37,038 bases of DNA from a virus, in IMG/VR virus record IMGVR_UViG_3300027851_000073, positions 1 through 37,038 of that record. One strand, given 5' to 3'. Both the position numbers and the translations under genes were made by a program. A model generated the notes under the pieces. The model did not search any database, had not been told where the DNA came from, and saw nothing but the letters and a program-made list of their open reading frames with translations. The number at the start of each line of letters is the position of its first letter. Within the stretch, counting starts at the first letter, position 1. This document shows, piece by piece, positions 30,522 to 37,038 of the stretch.

Positions 30522-31082
30522 GATCGTCTCCGTGAAAAAGGGATGGGAATCGCCGACGATGACATCCGCGCCGGCTCGGCCTTGCTCAACAAGCGCGACA
30601 TGATTGCCGCGTAGGTTCCGCATCACGCCGTCGTAGCGGACGCCATCCACGGCTCCCGACGTGGGATCGAAGTCGTAGCGGTAGGCGCAGGACAATTCGC
30701 GCTGTGCGCCGCTCTCGATTCCGCCGATCGCGTTGCGCTCCCACACGACAAGGCTGTTGCGGAGGTAGGTGCCGTCGAAGTCCGCATCGCTGCCCGTGCT
30801 GCCCACGACGAGGTCGGGGCGATGGTCGTCAACCGTGACCGGGACGTGCTCGGACAGGAGCGGGATGTTGTTGAAAGTCGGCGCGGCGGCAGCCAGTTCG
30901 GCCGGGTCGCGGTAGAGGTGATAGACGCGATCGGCGTCGAGGCCGTGGCGCTCGTAGTCGGGTATCTCGCGGCCGAGATACGGGTTGACCGCGGCCTTGC
31001 TGATGTTGGTGACGGCGACGTGGAGGCGGCCGTCTTCGTCGATGTGCCGCACGCTGGCGCGGTCGAAGGCGATGGTGGTCAT
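29781..31082 (-). CDS. DUF2213 prohead protease fused to scaffold
   Basis: 433 aa. N-terminal ~180 residues are the DUF2213 protease: [80 protein letters not shown]. From about residue 188 ([13 protein letters not shown]) it becomes a helical, acidic scaffold-like region ([20 protein letters not shown]) with a C-terminal [20 protein letters not shown] domain. The protease matures the prohead; the scaffold guides capsid assembly. A second start inside the gene probably yields scaffold alone. Confidence 0.9.
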   Translation of the reverse strand: MTTIAFDRASVRHIDEDGRLHVAVTNISKAAVNPYLGREIPDYERHGLDADRVYHLYRDPAELAAAAPTFNNIPLLSEHVPVTVDDHRPDLVVGSTGSDADFDGTYLRNSLVVWERNAIGGIESGAQRELSCAYRYDFDPTSGAVDGVRYDGVMRNLRGNHVALVEQGRAGADVIVGDSHPFFTETIMRLNSRRALVASGALTAYLAPKMAKDAALPDLNALLKGVNAANWAAQKPAIKMALDAACAGKLAKDASVDDVVTLLDKLDTIADDPALDEDPDETEEEKAARLAREAAKDAEDKPKGEDEEDGPAMKPDVKAAMDAAIASSVAKAVKATEAAVVKRMNDLRDAERVVRPYVGEIAVAMDSAEAVYRFALGKMGVDHKELHPSALKPVLLAQPAPGAVKPKTTVAMDAAAAKALAERIPGVDRIRHV

Positions 31083-31906
31083 CAGTCAAAGCCCTTCACG
31101 ATCGCCTTGCTTACGCAGCGACAGTTGATCGCAGTCCCCGGCCACACCCACTCGCCTTCGAGATACATCCCCTTGGCGATGTCGTAGGTCTTGCCGTTCG
31201 CCGCGACGTGCTCCGGCCGGGGCTCCTTGCCGCCCGCGCTGTGCATCCACTGCGCGGTGGTGATGCCCAACTCCTGCTGACGAACCCGCGTGATGGTGGC
31301 CGTGGCCTTATTGGACTGGTCGCGACTTATCAGGGCCGCGCGGCGCTTCGTCACGCCCAGCCGCGCCTGCAATTCCTTGCTCAGAAACCCAAGGTCACGG
31401 CCCTGCTGCACCGACCGCATCACCAGCCCCTGCACCTGCGTCAGATGCTCGGACGCAATGGACTTGATCAGCCCGACCTGTTCCCCAACCGTGGCCTGAA
31501 ACACGTCGTTGACGTTGCGCGTCATCTTGAATTCGACCGTGAATCCGGCTTTGTCCAGGATCGCCTTCAACGCCCTATCCGACCGATCGAACGAAGCCTT
31601 CGCGAACCACTCGGCAAGGTCCGGCGCGGCCTGGTCAAACTGCGCCTGCCATCGCGCGCCGAGAGACGCCATTTCATCCCGCAGGTTCATGGCCGGCGAC
31701 TTGCCGGTTGACCCGCCGTCCGGCGCGTCCTGCGCGAGTTCCGGGGGCTTGGCCCGGTATGTCGCGCGCAGCCAATAGACAAGGCTGCGCTGCATGGCCT
31801 CAATCAGCCGGTCCAGTTTCCTGCGATACGCCGCCTGGAGCCCCAGGTTCGGCCGGACAGCGTCGAGAAGAATTGGCTTGCCGGTGGGGGAGACGAGACG
31901 TTTCAT
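31082..31906 (-). CDS. Mu gpF-like head morphogenesis protein
   Basis: 274 aa. LQAAYRRKLDRLIEAMQRSL at the N-terminus; the conserved C-terminal part has VGLIKSIASEHLTQVQGLVM, RRAALISRDQSNKATATITR, VRQQELGITTAQWMHSAGGK and PGTAINCRCVSKAIVKGFD, which is the Phage_Mu_F pattern ending in the I-N-C-R-C motif. A minor head protein attached to the portal. Stop overlaps the protease start. Confidence 0.93.
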   Translation of the reverse strand: MKRLVSPTGKPILLDAVRPNLGLQAAYRRKLDRLIEAMQRSLVYWLRATYRAKPPELAQDAPDGGSTGKSPAMNLRDEMASLGARWQAQFDQAAPDLAEWFAKASFDRSDRALKAILDKAGFTVEFKMTRNVNDVFQATVGEQVGLIKSIASEHLTQVQGLVMRSVQQGRDLGFLSKELQARLGVTKRRAALISRDQSNKATATITRVRQQELGITTAQWMHSAGGKEPRPEHVAANGKTYDIAKGMYLEGEWVWPGTAINCRCVSKAIVKGFD

Positions 31907-31931
31907 ATTCCGCCCCGCTCTCGGGTAGTAT
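31902..31931 (+). promoter_or_regulatory. Possible promoter of the moron gene
   Basis: TTCATA (31902-31907) and TAGTAT (31926-31931), 18-bp spacing, are imperfect matches to sigma-70 hexamers, directly upstream of the only plus-strand gene within the late operon. Weak by eye. Confidence 0.35.
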
Positions 31932-31961
31932 CAGCGCCCATCCTTGAAGGAGGCACTTCCT

Positions 31962-32270
31962 GTGAAGGTCATCGGCGGCGCGCTGGCCGCGTTCGGGGGC
32001 ATCGCCCTCATGTTCATCGCCTACCAAGCCGGCACGATGAAATACGAGTGCGTCAGCCCGGCGAATTACCCGATGGGCGATGGAACCGGGCGATGGTTCT
32101 ACATGTGCGCTGGGCCGGAACCGAGTGCGAGCCAGAGGGTGAATGGCTTCGCAGCCGCACGGGCTCGGCTTAGCCCACCGCCCGATATGCCAGGAGGCAG
32201 AAGCACCATGCCGGGGTTCTACGCCGACACGGCGCCATCTGACGCTATCCTCACACCGAGGACCCGCTAA
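31962..32270 (+). CDS. Moron-like membrane-anchored protein on the opposite strand
   Basis: 102 aa from GTG 31962, preceded by AAGGAGG (31947-31953) at 8 nt; the ATG at 31944 would contain the ribosome binding site. One N-terminal helix (residues 3-23, VIGGALAAFGGIALMFIAYQ) works as signal anchor; the rest is probably periplasmic, with two cysteines (YECVSP and YMCAGP, about 18 residues apart) that could form a disulfide. It lies between the Mu-F and portal genes, pointing against them, with its own ribosome binding site, so it is likely expressed from the prophage. Candidate for superinfection exclusion or host-fitness function, inferred only from layout. Confidence 0.7.
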   Translation: MKVIGGALAAFGGIALMFIAYQAGTMKYECVSPANYPMGDGTGRWFYMCAGPEPSASQRVNGFAAARARLSPPPDMPGGRSTMPGFYADTAPSDAILTPRTR

Positions 32271-33781
32271 ATCTCGCGCTCCTCGCCCTTGCCGCCTATA
32301 CCGCCAGCCGGATCGCCCTCGATGTCTTCCGGCAAGTCCTCTTCCGGCGCCTCGATTTCCTTGTTCAGATCCAGCGCCGGATACAGGCTGTCCTCGTCCG
32401 TCGCGATGCGCTCGCGCACCTCGCCAGGGTCAAGCACGCCAATCCCCACATAGACCGCATCCGTGTCCGCGTCCGTCTTGCGCACCGTCGCTAGGGCCAC
32501 ATCGTCAAGCTGCCACAGCGGCTCGAAACGAAAACCAATGTCGGGATCGATCTCGCCGAATTCCGACAACTGGATGATCTCCAGAACCTTCGCCAGATTC
32601 GCCGTGAACAGCCGCTCCTGACACGCCTTGATCCAGTCGTAGAAGGCCCGGATCTCGCCGTCGGTGGAAGCGTTCAGGCCGGCCGGCGTCGTGCCCAGCA
32701 GAACCACAAGCGGGATGGAGGACACCGACGCGATCTGCTCCTGAGCCTGCGCTTGCAGCTTGTCCAACGTGGACAGCGGCACCGAGACATTGGCCAGCGT
32801 CTCAGTGTCCTTGTCGGTCAGCATCAGGCCGCGGTTGTCGCGCGTGGCGTTGAAAAGCTGGGCGCGGTTGATCAGCCCGTCGCCATCGTTCTCATTCATC
32901 AGGGCGGCGAGGTTCGTCGCTAGCTGCATGACCGAGAAGTTATGCACCAGGTCGCCGACGCTAGTGCGCGTCCTGATCCAGTTGTTCACATAGGGCATGG
33001 CCATCTGGGTCAGGCTCATGCCGCCGAAGTTGTAGGCCGGCTTGATGATGTCCGGCACCTCGCGCCCAACGAACGTCAGCAGCCGCGACGCATGGACCGT
33101 GTTGCCCATGACGAACCACGATTCCGGCTTGTAGTAGGTGGACAGGAGCGGATTGTCGGAATTGTAGGTGGCCGGATAGGTCCAAATGGGCTCAACCGAC
33201 CGCAGCGCCTTCAACGCGCCCTTGGGGATGGTCTCCTTCGAGATGACCAGCGGTGTTTGCAGAAGCGCCGTATCGAGCGTGGCACCGGTGTCGATGTAGA
33301 TGTGTGCCAAGCCGAAGAAACCGTCCTGCTCCGCAGCCCTCCGGAACAGGTCCCGCACGCGGAACCGCTCCATGGCGGCTTCGAGGTCAGCCAGTCGCTT
33401 CGCCTTGCCTTCGTCCTGCGCGCCGTCGCCAGTAGACTGCAACTTGATCCAGTTGCGCGTCATGGACATGGCCGTCTTTTCGGAAATCAGCCGGTATTCG
33501 GGCAACTGCGCCAGTTCGGACAGGTAGCCATAGCCGACGAACCCACCCACGGCGCTGAATAGCGATTGCTGCGCGGTCGCCTGCGCCATGGCCCAGTTGT
33601 AGGAGCCGGTGATGGCGGAATCCATCGCCATGCCCTTGTGGCCATCAGGGAGCACGCCAGGGGGCGTCTGAGGCAGCGTGAAGGCGCGGGGCATGGGTGC
33701 CGGCTTGGCCTGCGCCATGGCCACGGCAGAGGCCGTCACGCGCAGGCTGGCATCGTTGGTCTTGCGTTTGGCTTTCTTCAC
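32267..33781 (-). CDS. Portal protein, DUF1073 family
   Basis: 504 aa from GTG 33781 with GAGAGAGG upstream; ATG 33850 lies inside the terminase gene. SYNWAMAQATAQQSLFSAVG, GYGYLSELAQLPEYRLISEK, TAMSMTRNWIKLQSTGDG, then GLAHIYIDTGATLDTALLQT and PLVVLLGTTPAGLNASTDGE are typical of the DUF1073 portal family. It forms the dodecameric DNA channel at the head vertex. The last residues are acidic and disordered (IEAPEEDLPEDIEGDPAGGI). Its stop touches the end of the moron gene (4-nt convergent overlap). Confidence 0.92.
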   Translation of the reverse strand: MKKAKRKTNDASLRVTASAVAMAQAKPAPMPRAFTLPQTPPGVLPDGHKGMAMDSAITGSYNWAMAQATAQQSLFSAVGGFVGYGYLSELAQLPEYRLISEKTAMSMTRNWIKLQSTGDGAQDEGKAKRLADLEAAMERFRVRDLFRRAAEQDGFFGLAHIYIDTGATLDTALLQTPLVISKETIPKGALKALRSVEPIWTYPATYNSDNPLLSTYYKPESWFVMGNTVHASRLLTFVGREVPDIIKPAYNFGGMSLTQMAMPYVNNWIRTRTSVGDLVHNFSVMQLATNLAALMNENDGDGLINRAQLFNATRDNRGLMLTDKDTETLANVSVPLSTLDKLQAQAQEQIASVSSIPLVVLLGTTPAGLNASTDGEIRAFYDWIKACQERLFTANLAKVLEIIQLSEFGEIDPDIGFRFEPLWQLDDVALATVRKTDADTDAVYVGIGVLDPGEVRERIATDEDSLYPALDLNKEIEAPEEDLPEDIEGDPAGGIGGKGEEREI

Positions 33782-33794
33782 CGCGTGGCCTCTC

Positions 33795-35375
33795 TCAGAT
33801 TTTCGCCAAGAGGCTGGTGGTGATGCGAAGGGCGGTGGTGCGCGGGGCAAACCGGATCATCACGGCGTCGGCTAGGTTCGGCGACCGCGTGCCGTCCGGC
33901 GTCTTGTCCACCACGATCTTGCCGATGGTGCTGATCGAGTAGGTGGGCTGCGAAAGCTCGTTGCAGAGCGCCTGGCGGTTCGGCAGGTCGGCCGGGATCG
34001 TGATCAGCTCGTCGGCGATATACGGGGCGCCCTCGACGACCGCTCGGTAGGTGCGCTGGAACCGGGTCCTTAGCGCCCACCACGCCTGCGCCTTGTGGTT
34101 GGCGAAGAAATCCTCGTTCTTCCGCCCCTTCACGTCCTCTGCCTTAGGGGCATAGACAGCGCCGGAGCCTCGGAACGGCTCAACCTGCAGCCTGCGTGCG
34201 CGGGTCTCGTTGATGACCCTGGCATCGCCGCGCACACCAGCGCCGAGCCCGTCCGCATCGTAGTGGAATCCGTCATACCCTCGGTCGTCGCAGAGCATGA
34301 ACGCGCGCTGCACCGTGCCGAAAATGTCGTCGCCCTTGCCGGACCACTGCTCTAGCGTCTCGACCATCGGGCCGTGGGTGCCGCAGAACGCGTTCTGGTC
34401 CTTGCCTTCGTCCGCGACGTCCAAAGCCGCTGCGCGCTGGCCCGTGGGGATGAAGCCCAGCTTCCGGTGCGCGTCCACTGCGGCCTGCACCCAGGCGCTG
34501 GGAATGAGCACACCTTCGACCGAGGCGGCAAAGTCTATGTCGAGTTCCTGCGCGACCGTCACCGGGTCGAGTTCGGACACCTGCTTGGCATACCAGGCAT
34601 CGTCCTTGCGCGGATCGTCGCGCCAGTGAAAGCGAAACACCCGATCCGACGGCCATTCCGCAACCTTGCGATAGAACGGATTGCCGATGCCGTTAGCAGT
34701 GCTGACGTCAATCCGGCAGTTGGTTGTCTGCGATAGCGCAGCGTCCACCGTCTCGGGGCGCTCCAGGAAGGCGCTTTCGTCCACGAAGTAGAGCGACGCG
34801 CGATCGCCGCGCCCGATGTTGTCGCCGGCCTCGCCGGTGATGATGCTGCCCGTCTCGCGGAACATGATCCGCATGTGCGGCGCGTCGCTCTTGGAGTCGA
34901 AGCCGCCCCGGAATTCAGCGGGCAGAGTTTCGATGAACTTGCGTGCTTTCCAGAACAGCGACTTCGGCGCGCCAAGCTTATCGACGTATTCCTCTTTTCG
35001 CGAGCCGCAGCCGATCGCCACCCCCTCGTGAAACAGGCAGAGCGTGACCGAGAGCGCCATCGTCAGCCACGAAACGCCACTCTCGCGCGACTTTGGCGAC
35101 ACGCCCGGCCGGCGACTGCGCCAACTGTCGATCACCCAGTCGATCCATTCCACCTGGCGGGGGAACAGGATGAAGGGGATCAGCGAGGGGCGGCCGATTT
35201 CGACGTTGCGGGGATCTACCGTGCAACCAAAGTCTGAAATGAACTGCGCGGGATGATCTCGGTAATAAGTGCGTATGGCCGGAAGCGATTGTGGGTTCTG
35301 CCTGATTCTGTTCAGGCGTTCTACGCGCTCACGGAAAACCGCAGCGTAGTCAGGGTTCTTCCAGTCGAACTGCAT
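33795..35375 (-). CDS. terL: Terminase large subunit
   Basis: 526 aa, ATG 35375. Adenine-binding region FPRQVEWIDWVIDSW, Walker A SPKSRESGVSW (about 93-103), Walker B LYFVDES with E200, coupling motif STANG, and the nuclease domain with D319 in AALDVADEGKDQNAF and D373 in FHYDADGLG. It pumps DNA into the prohead and cuts it. The start overlaps the HNH gene by 26 nt. All main residues present. Length is typical. Confidence 0.94.
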   Translation of the reverse strand: MQFDWKNPDYAAVFRERVERLNRIRQNPQSLPAIRTYYRDHPAQFISDFGCTVDPRNVEIGRPSLIPFILFPRQVEWIDWVIDSWRSRRPGVSPKSRESGVSWLTMALSVTLCLFHEGVAIGCGSRKEEYVDKLGAPKSLFWKARKFIETLPAEFRGGFDSKSDAPHMRIMFRETGSIITGEAGDNIGRGDRASLYFVDESAFLERPETVDAALSQTTNCRIDVSTANGIGNPFYRKVAEWPSDRVFRFHWRDDPRKDDAWYAKQVSELDPVTVAQELDIDFAASVEGVLIPSAWVQAAVDAHRKLGFIPTGQRAAALDVADEGKDQNAFCGTHGPMVETLEQWSGKGDDIFGTVQRAFMLCDDRGYDGFHYDADGLGAGVRGDARVINETRARRLQVEPFRGSGAVYAPKAEDVKGRKNEDFFANHKAQAWWALRTRFQRTYRAVVEGAPYIADELITIPADLPNRQALCNELSQPTYSISTIGKIVVDKTPDGTRSPNLADAVMIRFAPRTTALRITTSLLAKI

Positions 35376-35847
35376 GAGACCGGGCAAACTCCCCGAAATG
35401 CAATGATGCAGCCGCCCGGTAAGCCCTCTCCGCGTCATCACGCGCGAGATATCGCCCGAGGTTCTTCTGGCGCCCGTTCACGCAAATTCGAGCTAGCCAC
35501 CTCTGCCGGTCGGGCTCAAAGCGAACGCCCGCAGCCCCGATGTTCTGGCAGTTCTGCTGCCTCGTTGCGGGCCTCAGATTGGCGATGCGATTGTCGCTCG
35601 GATCGCCATTGATGTGGTCAATCTCGTCGCCGGGATCCTCGCCATACATCATCGCCCAAGCCAAGCGATGCGCGGCGTATTCCTGCTGATTGATCTTCAC
35701 GCGGCGATAGGTGCCACGTCCGACCCTCGAACCCGCTACGTCACCCGCCTTGCGGTGTCCTCGGTTGCTAATCTTCCAGCGGAAGACCCCTGTTTCTGGG
35801 TCGTAGTCCAGGGCATTGCGTGCCGCAGCGATATCGATCGGCTTCAC
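35350..35847 (-). CDS. HNH/AP2 homing endonuclease
   Basis: 165 aa. N-terminal RNALDYDPETGVFRWKISNR and YAAHRLAWAMMYGEDPGDE, then the HNH signature EIDHINGDPSDNRIANLRPA (D77-H78, N86, N90), and an AP2/ERF-like DNA-binding domain from about residue 105: GVRFEPDRQRWLARICVNGR and NLGRYLARDDAERAYRAAAS. It is inserted between small and large terminase genes and its last codons run into the large terminase start. Classic location for a homing endonuclease. Confidence 0.92.
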   Translation of the reverse strand: MKPIDIAAARNALDYDPETGVFRWKISNRGHRKAGDVAGSRVGRGTYRRVKINQQEYAAHRLAWAMMYGEDPGDEIDHINGDPSDNRIANLRPATRQQNCQNIGAAGVRFEPDRQRWLARICVNGRQKNLGRYLARDDAERAYRAAASLHFGEFARSHAVRLEEP

Positions 35848-35849
35848 GC

Positions 35850-36341
35850 CTATCTCCCCTGAATGATCCGCTGGTATTCACGGGCGGCCTCAACCGGATC
35901 GTCGGTGGCGATGGTCACGGAAACCTGCGGCCCGCCATTGGGGCCGGTATGCTCAGTGGTGACGCGCTCGCCGTAAACCTTAGGGAGCATCTTCGAGAGC
36001 AGCCACTTGCGCGTGTCGGCCCGGAGCCGTGACCGCTGCACATGCTCGGCGTCCAGGACGGTCTCGACCGAACCATCCTGCTTGCGCCGCTCCATCCAGT
36101 CGTTGGACCCGTCGTCGCTGATTTCCAGCAGTTCCTCAGCCATAGAGTGCGCCTGAGCTTCGCGCGCGCGGGCGTATTGCGTGGAAAAGCCGTCCCGGTC
36201 CTCGATCACCCATCCGCGCACGGTGCGCTCCGAGGGCATGCGCTCATCACGACAAATCGATCGTAAGCTCTCACCCTCAGAAAGCCGCTCGCAGATTTCC
36301 TCCGCGATGGCCGGGGTGAATACCGTGGGCCGCCCTGTCAC
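35850..36341 (-). CDS. terS: Terminase small subunit
   Basis: 163 aa, ATG 36341 overlapping the NusG-like stop. GRPTVFTPAIAEEICERLSE, GESLRSICRDERMPSERTVR and GWVIEDRDGFSTQYARAREA form the N-terminal helix-turn-helix of Sf6-type small terminases; the centre QAHSMAEELLEISDDGSN and KWLLSKMLPKVYGERVT are also typical. It recognises the packaging site and activates the large subunit. The large terminase gene is separated from it by the HNH gene. Confidence 0.9.
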   Translation of the reverse strand: MTGRPTVFTPAIAEEICERLSEGESLRSICRDERMPSERTVRGWVIEDRDGFSTQYARAREAQAHSMAEELLEISDDGSNDWMERRKQDGSVETVLDAEHVQRSRLRADTRKWLLSKMLPKVYGERVTTEHTGPNGGPQVSVTIATDDPVEAAREYQRIIQGR

Positions 36342-37012
36342 GGCACCTTCTCCAGCTCGCCCTTGGTAAACTCGACCTCACGCTCACCGCCAAGCAGGCT
36401 TAGCAGCAACCGCACCCGCTTGCCCTCAGACAGGGCACAGACGCCCTGATGGCCGGCGAAGGGCCCGTCCATCACCCGGTACAGGCTACCGGCCTCAATG
36501 GCCGGGAAAGCCTCCGCACGGTCGTCTATGACGCCGTCGCCAGCTCGGCCCTGGGCTTGAAGGCCCTCTACGACCCCGCGACGAACCGGCACCGGCTTTT
36601 CCCCCACGGTGGTGAACAGGCGATGCACGCCCCGAGCGCCGAAGATGCGGCGCCATTGGTCTGCCTGAGGATCGAAGGAGACGAACATGTAGCGCGGGAA
36701 CAGCGGCTGGATCTCCGACCGCTCGGGCTCTCCGCGCTTCTTGGGCCGGCTGTACTTGACGAACATCGGCAGGAAGGCCCGAAAACCCATGCCGGCCAAG
36801 TCAATCAACGCTCGGTATTCAGCCCGGGAGTTGGTCTGAGCCACGAACCAGCGAGGTTCATAACGGCTTCCGCACGGTATCGCAGTGGGGGCACCCCCGG
36901 GCGATACCGTGCTCTGGGCCGAGAGAATGGCGGCAGGAATCGTTCCCGTCAATGGTTTTGTGCGGGAGATGATCTGGACATCGGAAGGCAGCGTCATGGC
37001 CCGGATATGCAT
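36338..37012 (-). CDS. Phage NusG / RfaH-like transcription elongation factor
   Basis: 224 aa from ATG 37012, with AGGAAAGGAC upstream; an earlier ATG at 37033 lacks such a site. Residues ~53-150 are an NGN domain (PRWFVAQTNSRAEYRALIDL, GFRAFLPMFVKYSRPKKRGE, EIQPLFPRYMFVSFDPQADQ, RRIFGARGVHRLFTTVGEKP). Residues ~173-223 are a KOW domain (SLYRVMDGPFAGHQGVCALS, KRVRLLLSLLGGEREVEF). The first 52 residues are an unusual extension. NGN binds RNA polymerase clamp; RfaH-type paralogues suppress pausing and termination at chosen operons. It is the first gene of the late operon here, so an operon-specific antiterminator of the late region is the natural guess. The gene contains a perfect 12-bp hairpin near its start. 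Confidence 0.9.
   Translation of the reverse strand: MHIRAMTLPSDVQIISRTKPLTGTIPAAILSAQSTVSPGGAPTAIPCGSRYEPRWFVAQTNSRAEYRALIDLAGMGFRAFLPMFVKYSRPKKRGEPERSEIQPLFPRYMFVSFDPQADQWRRIFGARGVHRLFTTVGEKPVPVRRGVVEGLQAQGRAGDGVIDDRAEAFPAIEAGSLYRVMDGPFAGHQGVCALSEGKRVRLLLSLLGGEREVEFTKGELEKVP
36872..36912 (-). promoter_or_regulatory. Perfect 12-bp RNA hairpin in the NusG-like gene
   Basis: GCACGGTATCGC (36872-36883) and GCGATACCGTGC (36901-36912) are exact complements; the inside carries GGGG-GTGC-CCCC, giving a second short stem. In the transcript this forms a long two-level hairpin within codons ~34-47, inside the non-conserved N-terminal extension of the protein. Such an element could be an attenuator, an autoregulatory site or the loading signal for the encoded factor. 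Confidence 0.7.
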
Positions 37013-37038
37013 GGTCGTCCTTTCCTGGATCATTGTCC

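Overview
The window is part of the genome of a temperate, contractile-tailed phage (myovirus) of a high-GC bacterium. The host is probably an alphaproteobacterium, judging from the overall base composition, the style of the small early proteins and the tRNA-Thr(GGU)-type attachment site. Both sides of the attachment site carry phage genes, so the sequence reads like the circular or virion form of the genome (or a tandem prophage) rather than a simple integrated prophage with host DNA at one end. No repressor, replication initiator or helicase lies inside the window, so the genome is incomplete here.

Layout. (1) 1-10017, plus strand: a tightly packed early operon of about 25 mostly small genes, joined by ATGA, GTGA or TGATG overlaps. 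It contains a YqaJ-family exonuclease and RecT annealing protein pair, a DUF1643 protein, a phage ABA-sandwich protein, a DUF551-like protein, an HNH-like protein and several zinc-ribbon or orphan proteins. It ends with an excisionase-like helix-turn-helix gene overlapping a tyrosine integrase. (2) 10018-10445: non-coding attP region, with a tRNA-Thr 3' half, palindromic arm repeats, a terminator and a 15-bp hairpin. (3) 10446-37012, minus strand: the late operon, transcribed toward attP. In transcription order it encodes a phage NusG paralogue, small terminase, an HNH/AP2 homing endonuclease, large terminase, portal (DUF1073), one plus-strand moron gene, Mu-F-like head protein, DUF2213 protease/scaffold with a nested start, cement protein, DUF2184 major capsid, neck proteins, a second HNH endonuclease, tail terminator, DUF3383 sheath, tail tube, tail chaperones with a GGGTTTT -1 frameshift site, and a tape measure protein with a lysozyme domain. 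It continues with Dit-like, baseplate plug, hub, Gp138-type spike, gp25-like, baseplate J and DUF2612 proteins, tail fibre, fibre-assembly protein, a truncated Dam methylase, membrane proteins, holin, overlapping Rz/Rz1 spanins and a GH108 endolysin.

How the genes work together. The left operon supplies recombination functions and site-specific integration or excision at tRNA-Thr. The right operon builds the head and contractile tail, packages DNA and lyses the cell. The NusG-like factor at the head of the late operon is well placed to keep RNA polymerase processive over about 26 kb.

Most notable features: the NusG paralogue with a perfect 12-bp hairpin inside its 5' coding end; an attP with two identical 18-bp palindromes; a tRNA-like gene with a 6-nt anticodon loop and a G-1:C73 pair; a roughly 60-residue module present four times in three virion proteins; three neighbouring reading frames that share a related C-terminal tail; and two HNH genes that each end inside the start of the next structural gene.
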